From Rhodobacterales bacterium (lineage in GTDB: Bacteria; Pseudomonadota; Alphaproteobacteria; Rhizobiales; Stappiaceae): 61,107 nt of DNA. The stretch covers positions 1 to 61,107 of the forward strand of contig VIRH01000083.1 in assembly GCA_008107755.1 (NCBI GenBank), read 5' to 3'. The notes beneath the pieces were generated by a model that was given only the letters and a program-made list of their open reading frames with translations, searched no databases and had not been told where the DNA came from. The translations under genes and the position numbers were made by a program. This document shows, piece by piece, positions 35,646 through 44,431 of this stretch (positions are counted from its first letter, which is position 1; each line of letters begins with the position of its first letter).

Positions 35646-38183
35646 ATGTCCCACACTCTCGATCTCTCTTCCTCCAGGGCCACAGCACCCGCCGACACAC
35701 GGCTGGATGCCTACTGGTTCTGGGGGCCGATCCCGAACGAGGAGACCATGCGCGAACAGCTCTCCGCCTTTCGGGCGCAGGGCTTCACCCGCATCTATAT
35801 CCAAGCCAGATTTGCTCTCGCGCTGGAGGACTACCTTTCCCCGCAGTGGCTTTGCGCTTATCGGACGGCGGTCGATATCATGGCGGACCTCGGGCTGCGG
35901 GCAGGTCTTTATGACGACTATGCCTTTACCAGCGGGCAAGCCGGCGGACGCACCGTCGAAGGCGCCGACCACCTCCGCGAAATCCACCTGTTCTGGTCAA
36001 GAAGCACAGGCCAGGACGTCACCATCGCGAACGTGCGCGCAACGCTGGGCGCTGCGCTTGGCCCTGCGGTCCGCAACTGGATCCACGAGGGCGGGATCCC
36101 GGTTCCCGGAGACTGGCACCTTGTTGCCGCGACGCTTTTTAAAGACGGGCAACCGCCACTGGATATCACTGCAGACGTGGTTCTTGCCGAAGCCGATCAG
36201 ACGCAGGCAAGCTTCAAGCTCAAGCGTCCGCTTCCAGAAGGGGCAAGCTGGACTGTTTTCGCCAGCGCGCGCATCACCACGTCGCGGATCATCAACTACC
36301 TTCTGCCCGAAGCCGGCGCCCGCTTTGTCGACAAGGGCCTGAAGCCCTATGCCGAAGCGCTCGGTACTCACATGGGAACGACGGTGGACTGTCTCTTCTA
36401 CGACCAGCCGGCGCCGGCGCTCTACGAATGGGACGGCCAGTATGGCAACCTGATCAACAGCCTGCCCTGGAGCGACGCTCTGGCAGCGTCGATCGCTGGC
36501 GACGGTCCTCTCGCGCTTCAGCTTGCAGCACTCCTGGAAGACTGCGGCGAAGAGACGGACGCGATCCGCTCGCGAATATACCGCAAGCTGACCGGACAGA
36601 TGCAGGAAGCGTTCTTCGGGCCGCTTCGGCGCTTTTGCCAGCGCCATGACATCGCGCTGACGGGTCACGAAATTCTGCCGCACATCAGCTCGTTCGATCT
36701 CAACGGAGGGTTCTCCTCCATAGATCCGCGTGTCGCACTCGCGGCAGACTTTTTCGGCACCGACCTGTGGCGCGATGAGACCTCGGTCGATGCCAACAAT
36801 GTTGCGGCCCAGCTCGCGCCGCTTCTGGGGGACAGCATCGCCCGCGCTTCGGGCAGGAAAGGCTGCTGGGCGGAGCTCTATCTGACATCGGAACGCAGCC
36901 CACTGCGCGCGTCCGGTCAGTGGGAATTGACGCCCCATGCCCTGCGGCGGCAGCTTCTGCGATTGCACCTCCTCGGGGCCAGCCGGATCATTCTGCATGC
37001 GCTCTACGCCAGTGCGGGCGAAGAAAACCACGAGCTCATGACCAACATGCGGTTCGATTTTCCACCCGGCTACAATCTTCAGCCCTGGTGGCCGGTCTTT
37101 GCGGATCTGTCGAAGGAAACGGCTGCCCTGGCGGATTTCATGGAAGCGCCGCCGCCGCCCCAGGTCGCCCTGTTTTATCCTTACGAAACCGCCTTGCGGC
37201 GAGGACCCTGGGACGACCATGCGGAGGCCTTCGGGGCGTGGTGCGAGGCACTGTTGGAACATGGGCACCATCCCCTGATTTGTGATGAGGCCGGTCTCTC
37301 CAGCCTGCTGGAACACGGTCGCCTCCACGGATCGGAAATCGCCGCAATCGCCTTGCCCGGAACCGTCGATTTCCACGACACGAGCCTCCTCAATCGGCTT
37401 CAGGCAAGTGATCTCCCCGTTTACGTTTCAGTGCCCGACGACCTTCCCGGACTGTTCGGACCGAATGTGCCGCAAATGCCACCGACGGAGGGCGTGCGAA
37501 GCGTTCTCGCCGGACGGGATGCCGAGGGCATCTGGTCGGTCGTCGTCTTCAACGAGACAGATGAGGTCAAACAGGCCGAGGTCATCTCGAACGGGGGAGT
37601 AAGGTCCTGTGAGCCTTTGACCGAGGCAGCCGCGAAACTGGTGGTTGAGCTGGCGCCCCAGGAGTTGCGCATGCTCCGGCTTGAGCCGGCAGAAGCGCAG
37701 ACCGACTGCTGCACTCTGGCGTCCGCCCTGCCTGTGCTCGGCGACTGTCACGAGGTCCTGCAATCCGACTGGACGCTGGAGGCAGGCAGCCTCGGCAAGA
37801 AGATCTCCGTCGACAGGGGATGGCAGGCACAGGGTCTTGCCGACTGGTCCGGCACGGGCGACTACACAAGGGATTTTTCACTTGAGCAGGCCACGGATCT
37901 GATCCTGGAGCTTCCCGGCGTTGCCTGCGCAGCGGAGGTGTTTCTTGACGGGTTATCCGTGGGGCGCCGCCATCACGCGCCCTACCGTTTTGAACTCGGG
38001 ACGGTGAGCGCCGGACGGCATGAGCTGCGGATCAGCGTCTCCAACACGATGGCCAATGCATTTTGTGCAGGGACGCCCTATGCGGGCGATGTCTGGCCGG
38101 ACGTTTCCGGACTGACCGCAGCGCCCGTTCTCCATGAGGGTGTCACCCCCGGGAAAGAACCTCTTCCGTCGTTGCAAGACTGA
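35646..38183 (+). CDS. GH106-like glycoside hydrolase family protein
   Basis: 845 residues with no obvious signal peptide, so probably cytoplasmic. The N-terminal barrel begins RLDAYWFWGPIPNEETMREQ with YDDYAFTSGQAGG. The middle has ALTGHEILPHISSFDLNGGF and a conserved ASRIILHALYASAGEEN. The C-terminus ends in a galactose-binding-like sandwich (FLDGLSVGRRHHAPYRFELG, then GRHELRISVSN). The layout recalls alpha-L-rhamnosidases of GH106, but the substrate is unproven. ATG 35646 is preferred; the frame opens at 35490. Its last 41 bp overlap the convergent hydrolase gene. Confidence 0.65.
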   Translation: MSHTLDLSSSRATAPADTRLDAYWFWGPIPNEETMREQLSAFRAQGFTRIYIQARFALALEDYLSPQWLCAYRTAVDIMADLGLRAGLYDDYAFTSGQAGGRTVEGADHLREIHLFWSRSTGQDVTIANVRATLGAALGPAVRNWIHEGGIPVPGDWHLVAATLFKDGQPPLDITADVVLAEADQTQASFKLKRPLPEGASWTVFASARITTSRIINYLLPEAGARFVDKGLKPYAEALGTHMGTTVDCLFYDQPAPALYEWDGQYGNLINSLPWSDALAASIAGDGPLALQLAALLEDCGEETDAIRSRIYRKLTGQMQEAFFGPLRRFCQRHDIALTGHEILPHISSFDLNGGFSSIDPRVALAADFFGTDLWRDETSVDANNVAAQLAPLLGDSIARASGRKGCWAELYLTSERSPLRASGQWELTPHALRRQLLRLHLLGASRIILHALYASAGEENHELMTNMRFDFPPGYNLQPWWPVFADLSKETAALADFMEAPPPPQVALFYPYETALRRGPWDDHAEAFGAWCEALLEHGHHPLICDEAGLSSLLEHGRLHGSEIAAIALPGTVDFHDTSLLNRLQASDLPVYVSVPDDLPGLFGPNVPQMPPTEGVRSVLAGRDAEGIWSVVVFNETDEVKQAEVISNGGVRSCEPLTEAAAKLVVELAPQELRMLRLEPAEAQTDCCTLASALPVLGDCHEVLQSDWTLEAGSLGKKISVDRGWQAQGLADWSGTGDYTRDFSLEQATDLILELPGVACAAEVFLDGLSVGRRHHAPYRFELGTVSAGRHELRISVSNTMANAFCAGTPYAGDVWPDVSGLTAAPVLHEGVTPGKEPLPSLQD

Positions 38184-38676
38184 CCATCGGGGCGCGGTCC
38201 GCCATGACGGCGACCGCAGCATCGTGCAGGACAATCGTTCCGGCGGCACAGGCATCGGTCACGAGACGGATCGAACGGCCGGCATCCACGGCCTCGACCA
38301 CCGTGCCCAGGACGCAGCAATCGGTCGCGACGCCACAGACGGTCAGCGTTGCGTCGGCGGGAAGGGCAGCTTCCGCCTCGCGCCACTTCGAAAACCGGTG
38401 GCTTGAGACCGCCTGTCTCCCCTTCCAGCGCGGGTCCAGGTCCCAGACCCATGCCATTTCCGGATCCAGCGCAAAGGGCCATTGGTCGTAGTAGCCCTGC
38501 CACGCCCCTTCAGGCACCGCGGGCGGAACGAAGCGGGTGAACAGGACCCGGTCGCTGAAAGCATCGACCATCTTCTGGATACGCGACGCGCAGTCTTCGT
38601 ATCCGGGGGTGCACCACGGGCTGTCGGGATGGCCGAAGCCCGGTTGCATGTCGATCACGAGAAGCCAGTTGCTCAT
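38143..38676 (-). CDS. Isochorismatase-fold cysteine hydrolase (nicotinamidase-like)
   Basis: A 177-residue cysteine hydrolase. The catalytic Asp is D9 in LLVIDMQPGFG and the nucleophile lies in VCGVATDCCVLGT (C120/C121), with the cis-peptide GVATDC context. The usual catalytic lysine before the FS segment is not clear (SSHRFSKW). Family members cleave amides such as nicotinamide, carbamoylsarcosine or ureido compounds. It is the last gene of an eight-gene operon and overlaps the ABC ATPase by 4 bp, so it should act on the imported compound. Confidence 0.82.
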   Translation of the reverse strand: MSNWLLVIDMQPGFGHPDSPWCTPGYEDCASRIQKMVDAFSDRVLFTRFVPPAVPEGAWQGYYDQWPFALDPEMAWVWDLDPRWKGRQAVSSHRFSKWREAEAALPADATLTVCGVATDCCVLGTVVEAVDAGRSIRLVTDACAAGTIVLHDAAVAVMADRAPMVSLATTEEVLSRG

Positions 38677-39683
38677 GCGGGTACCCTTATCGTGTCTTCC
38701 GGCGCCCAGTTGAGCCAGACGTCGCCTTCGCCGGCAAAATCCGGCAGGTCACGGTCCCGGGCGATGAGTTTCCATTGCTCGCCTTTGACCTCGATGAGAC
38801 ACGTCGCCAGCGCACCGGCAAAGACCCGCTGGACGAGTTTTCCGCGAACAGAATTGCGCCCGTCAACGGCCGCGTCGCTCATCGTCAGCATCTCCGGACG
38901 CACCGCAAAGCGGTGCGACTGCTTTTCACCGGGTAGCGTCAGCCCGTCCAGAAGCTGTTGGGGCAGCCAGTTGGCTTCGCCGAGGAACCCGGCCGCGAAG
39001 GCATCAACCGGTCGGTCGTAGACCTCGCGCGGGGTGCCGGCCTGGATGATCCGGCCGGCTTTCAGGATACCAATCCGGTCGGACAGGGTGAGGGCTTCTT
39101 CCTGGTCGTGGGTGACGAAAATGGTGGTGATGCCGACTTCCCGCTGGATCCGCTTGAGCTCGATCTGCATATCGACCCGCAGGGACTTGTCGAGGGCAGA
39201 CAGGGGCTCGTCGAGCAGGAGCACCTTCGGATTGGTCACGATGGCCCGCGCGAGCGCCACGCGCTGACGCTGGCCACCGGAAAGCTGGCTCGGACGTCGA
39301 TCTGCCAACGCCTGCAATTGCACCAGCTCCAGTGCCTCATTGATCCGCCGCTTTTCCTCTACCGCCGGAACCTTTCGGACCCGCAGACCGAAGCCGACGT
39401 TGTCGGCCACCGACATGTTGGGAAAGAGCGCGTAGCTCTGGAACATCATGCCGATGTCGCGCTTTTCAACCGGGATCTTTTCCACGTTGCGATCGCCGAT
39501 GAGAATGCTTCCGCTTTCGGGATAGTAGAAGCCGGCGATCGTCCGCAGGAGCGTGGTCTTGCCGGATCCCGACGGGCCCAGGAGGCCAAAGAAGCCGCCG
39601 TTGTCAAATGTGATCGAGACATTGTCGAGGGCGGTGGTGTGACCGAACTTCTTGGTCACGTTCTGCACGTCTACGAGGGACAT
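38673..39683 (-). CDS. Spermidine/putrescine-type ABC ATPase (PotA-like)
   Basis: 336 residues. Walker A GPSGSGKTTLLRTIAGFY, signature LSGGQRQRVALARAI, Walker B VLLLDEPLSALDKSLR and H-loop FVTHDQEEALT are intact, followed by a TOBE domain. It overlaps genes on both sides by 1-4 bp. It powers the two permeases upstream; real cargo is inferred from the operon enzymes rather than from this subunit. Confidence 0.9.
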   Translation of the reverse strand: MSLVDVQNVTKKFGHTTALDNVSITFDNGGFFGLLGPSGSGKTTLLRTIAGFYYPESGSILIGDRNVEKIPVEKRDIGMMFQSYALFPNMSVADNVGFGLRVRKVPAVEEKRRINEALELVQLQALADRRPSQLSGGQRQRVALARAIVTNPKVLLLDEPLSALDKSLRVDMQIELKRIQREVGITTIFVTHDQEEALTLSDRIGILKAGRIIQAGTPREVYDRPVDAFAAGFLGEANWLPQQLLDGLTLPGEKQSHRFAVRPEMLTMSDAAVDGRNSVRGKLVQRVFAGALATCLIEVKGEQWKLIARDRDLPDFAGEGDVWLNWAPEDTIRVPA

Positions 39684-40468
39684 CAGTGCTCTCCTCCGAA
39701 CTTGGCCTTGCGGGTGGCGAGAAACATGATCCCCATGGACAGGGTGATGATGATGGTGGAAATGGCGTTGATCTCCGGGGTGAACCCCTTGCGGATGGCG
39801 GTGTAGATCATGACCGGCAAGGTGCTGTCTCCGGGTTCGGACAGGAAGTAGCTCACGACGAACTGGTCGAAACTGACGGCAAACGCGAAAAGCCCGCCCG
39901 CGACAATGCCCGGTGAAATCCAGGGGAGGGTGACGCGGCGCAGCACGGTCCAGGAATCTGCTCCCAACGACCGGGCCGCCTCCTCAAGCGCGATGTCGAA
40001 ACTCGACAGCCGTGCCGTGACCGTGACGATGACATAGGGCAGCGCAAGGGCGACGTGGCCCACAATCACCGCCGGCGTCCCGCGTCCGATGCCAATGAAG
40101 AAGAAGAAGATCAGCATGGCTGTTCCCGTGATCAGCCAGGGAATGGCAATCGGAGGAAACAGCAGGACCTGCAGGAGCCTCTTGCCCTTGAAGTCATATC
40201 GGAAGAGGGCCACCGAGGCGCAGGTGCCGAGTGCGGTCGCTATGACTGTCGTGACACAGGCGATCAGGACGGAGCGGATCGCGGCGGCGATGATCTGCTC
40301 GTTCCCCGCCATCTCTTCGTACCATTCGGTCGTGAACTTGAAGGGCAGCTGGTAGAACGGCGAGGCATTCAGCGACATCGCCGCCATGACGAGGATGGGC
40401 GCGTAGAGAAAGAACAGGATCAGCGCCAGCCAGACGCGCCCTGCATGGGCCAAAAGCGAGGTTTTCAT
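39683..40468 (-). CDS. Spermidine/putrescine-type ABC permease (PotC-like)
   Basis: 261 residues with about six helices. The EAA loop is LEEAARSLGADSWTVLRRVT with LPWISPGIVAGG, and GTCASVALFRYDFKGKRLL is a typical PotC stretch. It shares one base with the ATPase gene and four with the PotB-like gene. Confidence 0.88.
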   Translation of the reverse strand: MKTSLLAHAGRVWLALILFFLYAPILVMAAMSLNASPFYQLPFKFTTEWYEEMAGNEQIIAAAIRSVLIACVTTVIATALGTCASVALFRYDFKGKRLLQVLLFPPIAIPWLITGTAMLIFFFFIGIGRGTPAVIVGHVALALPYVIVTVTARLSSFDIALEEAARSLGADSWTVLRRVTLPWISPGIVAGGLFAFAVSFDQFVVSYFLSEPGDSTLPVMIYTAIRKGFTPEINAISTIIITLSMGIMFLATRKAKFGGEH

Positions 40469-41328
40469 GTATTCGCCTTTCGCAGTATGGGGCTGGCAAG
40501 TGCCAGAATGAGAAGCACCACCGCCAGCAGGATGAACGACAGGGCTGCCCCCAGCGGCCAGTTGTAGACGGCGACGAACTGATCTTCGATCACCGTGCCG
40601 TAATAGGTTCCCACACGGCCGCCGAGGATGCGGGGTTCCATGAAGGATCCGACCACGGGAACGAACACCAGCACGGCACCGGCCATCAGCCCGGGCATCG
40701 ACAACGGCAGCAGAAGGCGGCGCAGGATGGTCAACCGTGACGCCCCCATGGACCGCGCGGCTTCGATGATGTCGTCATCGATGGCCTGAAGTGCGAGGTA
40801 GGACGTGAGGATGACGTAGGGCAGGTAGCTGTGCACCAGTCCGATCACCACCGCAGTCGTCGTGAACATCAGGTTCAGCCGGAGATCGAAGGGCACGAAG
40901 AGTTCCAGGAATCTCTCAAGCACGCCGTTCCCGCGCAGCACGATTGCCCAGGAGAAGATGCGCACCAGCGAGTTCGACCAGAAGGGCAGAATGACGAGAA
41001 GGAACAGGGTCTCGCGCGCCCGCCCCTTGATGGTGCGGGCCAGGACGAGCGCACAGGGATATCCTATCAGGATGCAGGCCAGCGTGACGGTGAGCCCAAG
41101 GGTCACCGATTTCCAGAGCAGGGTTCCGTAGGTCGGATTGCTCAGAAAACGGGCGTAGTTGCCAAGCGTGAAGCCCCAGTCAGGCGTGTCCTGCGGCAGA
41201 TCTGTCAGGAAACTGAAGAAGAGCATGGCCGACAGCGGCAGAAAGACTGCCACCAGAAGCCATAGATACGCCGGTGACAGCAGGGCAACGAGCCGCCTGC
41301 GGTCGCTTGCGTTGGTGAGTTCGGCCAT
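40465..41328 (-). CDS. Spermidine/putrescine-type ABC permease (PotB-like)
   Basis: 287 residues with about six helices. It has LPFWSNSLVRIFSWAIVLRG, the family's conserved centre, and the EAA loop IIEAARSMGASRLTILRRLL. ATG 41328 is chosen because AAGGAG lies just upstream; an earlier ATG at 41379 lies within the intergenic hairpin. It overlaps the PotC-like gene by 4 bp. Confidence 0.88.
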   Translation of the reverse strand: MAELTNASDRRRLVALLSPAYLWLLVAVFLPLSAMLFFSFLTDLPQDTPDWGFTLGNYARFLSNPTYGTLLWKSVTLGLTVTLACILIGYPCALVLARTIKGRARETLFLLVILPFWSNSLVRIFSWAIVLRGNGVLERFLELFVPFDLRLNLMFTTTAVVIGLVHSYLPYVILTSYLALQAIDDDIIEAARSMGASRLTILRRLLLPLSMPGLMAGAVLVFVPVVGSFMEPRILGGRVGTYYGTVIEDQFVAVYNWPLGAALSFILLAVVLLILALASPILRKANT

Positions 41329-41365
41329 GCCGATCTCCTTGCCAAGGATCGTGTCTTCGGATTTT

Positions 41366-41397
41366 CGGGCAGGTTGCACAAACGTGCTACCTGCCCG
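41366..41397 (-). terminator. Hairpin after the PotD-like gene
   Basis: CGGGCAGGT (41366-41374) and ACCTGCCCG (41389-41397) form a perfect 9-bp stem. Inner GCA/TGC pairs extend it with one mismatch. It fills the gap between the binding-protein stop and the first permease. No T-tract, so processing or attenuation is more likely than full termination. Confidence 0.55.
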
Positions 41398-41412
41398 TTT
41401 CGCTGAACCGGA

Positions 41413-42447
41413 TTATTGAGCGGCTTTCAGACCCTGCCAGATTTCCAGATAGCTTTCACGGGTCTCGTCAGACACGGGCGCCATGAACTGGATGCGATCT
41501 GCGAGGTCCGGATTGCCAAGCACGGTCTTGTTGAAGGCGTCGTCCGGCAAGGCCGCAGCGGCTGCGGTGTTGGCGGAGGCCGGCGCGCCGGCAGCATCCC
41601 AGACCGTGTAGAACTCCGGATCGATCATCCAGTCGATGAACTGAAGGGCGGCGTCCTTGTGTTCGGAGGTTGCCGGGACCGAGAGGCCGTCGAGCCAGCC
41701 GATGGCTCCTTCCTTGGGGACCAAAAACGTGATCGGCAGGCCGAACGCAATGGAGCGGGCCGCCGAGCCGGACCAGTAGGTGGCGACGTCCAGTTCGCCG
41801 GCAGCCATATACTGGTTCCAGTCGTTCTCGCTGCTCCAGAAGGTCCGAAGGTTCGGCATCAGGGAAGAGAGTTTCTCCTTCACCGCGTCGACATCCTTGA
41901 TGTCGTTGATGTCCTGACCGGTCGCCAGCGCGCCGAAGTGCATCGCCTCGACAGCATCGTCACGGATCGCGACGCGGCCGGAATATTCCGGATCCCAGAG
42001 GATCTCGAGGCTGTCGGGAACTTCGGACACGCTGTTGTTGTTCACCGCGAAGGACGTCAGGCCCCAGACCCACGGCACGCCGTAGACCTCGCCGTCCGAC
42101 GTCAGCTGCGGATCGGTCGCGAACTTTTCGGAAATGCCGGCAAAGTTTTCGATCTTCGACGTGTCGACGGGGGCGATCAGACCTTCGGAAACGGCCTGCT
42201 GGGTGTAGATCGAGTTGATCAGCACAACATCATAAGCACCCGGATTGGTGCGCAGCTTGGTCAGCATTTCCTGTTCGGAATTGAAATATTCATGCACGAC
42301 CTTGTGGCCTGTCGCCTTTTCGAAAGGCTCGACGGCAAAGTCCTGGTCGGTCCCGTAGCCCTGCCAGTTCAGGACGCGGATTTCGTCCGCGAGGGCACCG
42401 GATGCTGCAAAGGCAGCTACGGAAAGCGTCAAGAGGAAGGTTTTCAT
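41413..42447 (-). CDS. PotD-like extracellular solute-binding protein
   Basis: 344 residues with a signal peptide (FLLTLSVAAFAASGALA). The mature start EIRVLNWQGYGTDQDFAVEP is the PotD/PotF hallmark, with VHEYFNSEQEMLTKLRTNPG and YGVPWVWGLTSFAVN. Family ligands are polyamines, but many relatives bind other cations. Here the neighbours are a glycohydrolase, a sugar kinase and an amidohydrolase, so a ribosylated nitrogen compound is a better guess. Confidence 0.86.
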   Translation of the reverse strand: MKTFLLTLSVAAFAASGALADEIRVLNWQGYGTDQDFAVEPFEKATGHKVVHEYFNSEQEMLTKLRTNPGAYDVVLINSIYTQQAVSEGLIAPVDTSKIENFAGISEKFATDPQLTSDGEVYGVPWVWGLTSFAVNNNSVSEVPDSLEILWDPEYSGRVAIRDDAVEAMHFGALATGQDINDIKDVDAVKEKLSSLMPNLRTFWSSENDWNQYMAAGELDVATYWSGSAARSIAFGLPITFLVPKEGAIGWLDGLSVPATSEHKDAALQFIDWMIDPEFYTVWDAAGAPASANTAAAAALPDDAFNKTVLGNPDLADRIQFMAPVSDETRESYLEIWQGLKAAQ

Positions 42448-42480
42448 CGCATTTTCTCCTAGTGGAAGGTGTGGGCTCGA

Positions 42481-43407
42481 TTAGTGAGCCTCTTTTTTTG
42501 AATCTGATAAACGCGCGCAGACATCCGCGCGCGTCGGAGGTGTCGCCGGACCGAAGCGGGTCGTCGAGAGCGCAGCTGCGTAGCTGGCGTAACGCGCGGC
42601 CATCAGCGGGTTGCCGAAACGGGAAAGTTCGGCGATGAAACTGCCGATATGGCAATCGCCGGCACCGTTGGTATCCACCACATCGACCGTCAGCGACGGG
42701 ATCGCCTGAACGCCGGAAGATGTTGCAAGCAGGCAGCCCTCGGCGCCCCGGCGCACCAGGGCGCCGCGCCGTCCCTGCGCGAGGCTTCGCGCGGCCGCTT
42801 CCGGGTCGGTGATCCCGGTAACCACTGCGGCTTCCGCCGCGTTGGCACTGATCCAGTCGGCACGTGCCAGCACCGGAGCCAGCCGCTCCGGCGGCAAGTA
42901 GCCGACGACAGGTGAAGGGTCAAACACCAGCGCAATTCTCGCCGGAAGCGCTTTTATCCACTCGATGAGCGCGTCGCGTGCATCCGGGTAATGAAGGCTG
43001 TAGCCGGACAGCAGAACCGTTTCGACGTCGTCGAGCGTCAACCGGGCAAGGTCGTCGGGGAGCATGCGACCTTCGGCGCCGGGATAGCTCACAAAGCTTC
43101 TTTCCCCGTCCGGCTCGAGAAGAACGGTACAGCACCCCTGGTCGATACCTGACAGTGGATCGCGGCCAAGGCCGATCTCCAGCTCGTTCAGCCTCTCCCT
43201 GACGATCGACGCCATTGGCCCTTCACCCAAGGATCCGCCAAGGCGCACGTCCATGCCCGCGGCCCGCGCCGCAGCCATGGCATTGAAGCCGCCGCCCGGG
43301 GTTACGCAGAAGTCGGTGACCTCTGCCTCGCCGCCGGAAACCGGAAGCGCGCGCACGAAATAGACCATGTCCACGACCGGTGCGCTCATCTGCAGCATCA
43401 CGCCCAT
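42481..43407 (-). CDS. PfkB-family carbohydrate kinase (ribokinase-like)
   Basis: 308 residues. The first PfkB signature region is GGGFNAMAAARAAGMDVRLG. The ATP/anion-hole signature is DVVDTNGAGDCHIGSFIAEL, containing the catalytic Asp in GAGD. Ribokinase-like proteins phosphorylate ribose, nucleosides or related sugars. It overlaps the glycohydrolase gene by 10 bp, suggesting it uses the released sugar. Confidence 0.87.
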   Translation of the reverse strand: MGVMLQMSAPVVDMVYFVRALPVSGGEAEVTDFCVTPGGGFNAMAAARAAGMDVRLGGSLGEGPMASIVRERLNELEIGLGRDPLSGIDQGCCTVLLEPDGERSFVSYPGAEGRMLPDDLARLTLDDVETVLLSGYSLHYPDARDALIEWIKALPARIALVFDPSPVVGYLPPERLAPVLARADWISANAAEAAVVTGITDPEAAARSLAQGRRGALVRRGAEGCLLATSSGVQAIPSLTVDVVDTNGAGDCHIGSFIAELSRFGNPLMAARYASYAAALSTTRFGPATPPTRADVCARLSDSKKEAH

Positions 43408-44429
43408 TCAGCGTCACCGGTAGCGACTGGGGAACGAAGGCTAAGGAGTGCCCGTGCGATCGGTCTGATTTCAATGGAATTGGCTTCCAGGATGCGGGCT
43501 TCGGCGGCCTGCGGGATCTCGCCGCCCAGGGCCCCGGCCATCGCGCCCGCAATGGCGCCGATGGTGTCGGTGTCATCCCCGATGTTCGCGGCCAGGATCA
43601 GCGCCTTCCAGAGGTCTCCCGAAACCAGACGCAAGAGACCGAAGGCCATCGGCACGCTTTCGCGGCTCGCAACGGACGTGCCGATTGCGGCGACAAGCGC
43701 CTCTTCATCTCCCTGACCGGCCAGTTCCAGAGCGCGTTCTATCCGGCCGGCCATGTCCGTCTCGCCGACGGCGCAGCCCAGCTTCTGACCTGCGCGGCAG
43801 GCCACAAGCGCATCGCTCATGGCAACGCCAAAGTCCTTTCCGGCGATCCCGCAACTGATCATCATGGCCACGGCCGACGCCCCGGCAATGGCTTCGCCGG
43901 TGTTATGGGTGACCCGGCAGGTGCGCGCGACACGGGCCGCGACATGATCCGCGTCGGGGAGCGTCATGATCCCGACCGGTGCGATCCGCATGGCGGCGCC
44001 GTTTGTTGTTCCGTTGCGTCCGGTTTCCTCCGGCGAGGTGCCGGCCAGCAAGGCGTCGATGGCAGCGCGCGAGGAGGGGCCCAGGAGGTCCGCAAGCCCT
44101 TTGGCGCGAACATCGGCTTCCCATGCCAGAAGATCCTGCGCCCAGGCCACGTCGTCAAAGCCGTTGGGCTGGCCGATCAACCGTTTCGCAAGGAGCAGCG
44201 TCTGTTCGGTATCGTCGGTCACCTGTCCTGCCGACAGACCATGCGAGACGGGGTGCCCGTCGAAAGACGCACGAAACCCGTCAATCCGGCCATACCGCTC
44301 GGCGATGTCCTGTCTGCTCAGCGTCTGTGACGGCATGCCGAGGGCATCCCCGATCGCGAGACCCATCAGGGCGCCATAGGCCCGCGCTTCCATATTTTCA
44401 GCTTCCTTTGGCGCACCAGGCATCGCCAT
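43398..44429 (-). CDS. ADP-ribosylglycohydrolase-family protein
   Basis: 343 residues of the DraG/ARH family, dinuclear Mg enzymes that hydrolyse N- or O-linked ribosyl bonds. The metal-binding motifs are complete: MGLAIGDALGMPSQ, then GQVTDDTEQTLLLA, GRNGTTNGAAMRIAPVG, and NIGDDTDTIGAIAGAMAG. Standing inside an uptake operon rather than beside nitrogenase or a toxin, it probably works on a small metabolite. The upstream regulator is 2 bp away. Confidence 0.88.
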   Translation of the reverse strand: MAMPGAPKEAENMEARAYGALMGLAIGDALGMPSQTLSRQDIAERYGRIDGFRASFDGHPVSHGLSAGQVTDDTEQTLLLAKRLIGQPNGFDDVAWAQDLLAWEADVRAKGLADLLGPSSRAAIDALLAGTSPEETGRNGTTNGAAMRIAPVGIMTLPDADHVAARVARTCRVTHNTGEAIAGASAVAMMISCGIAGKDFGVAMSDALVACRAGQKLGCAVGETDMAGRIERALELAGQGDEEALVAAIGTSVASRESVPMAFGLLRLVSGDLWKALILAANIGDDTDTIGAIAGAMAGALGGEIPQAAEARILEANSIEIRPIARALLSLRSPVATGDAEWA

Positions 44430-44431
44430 TC

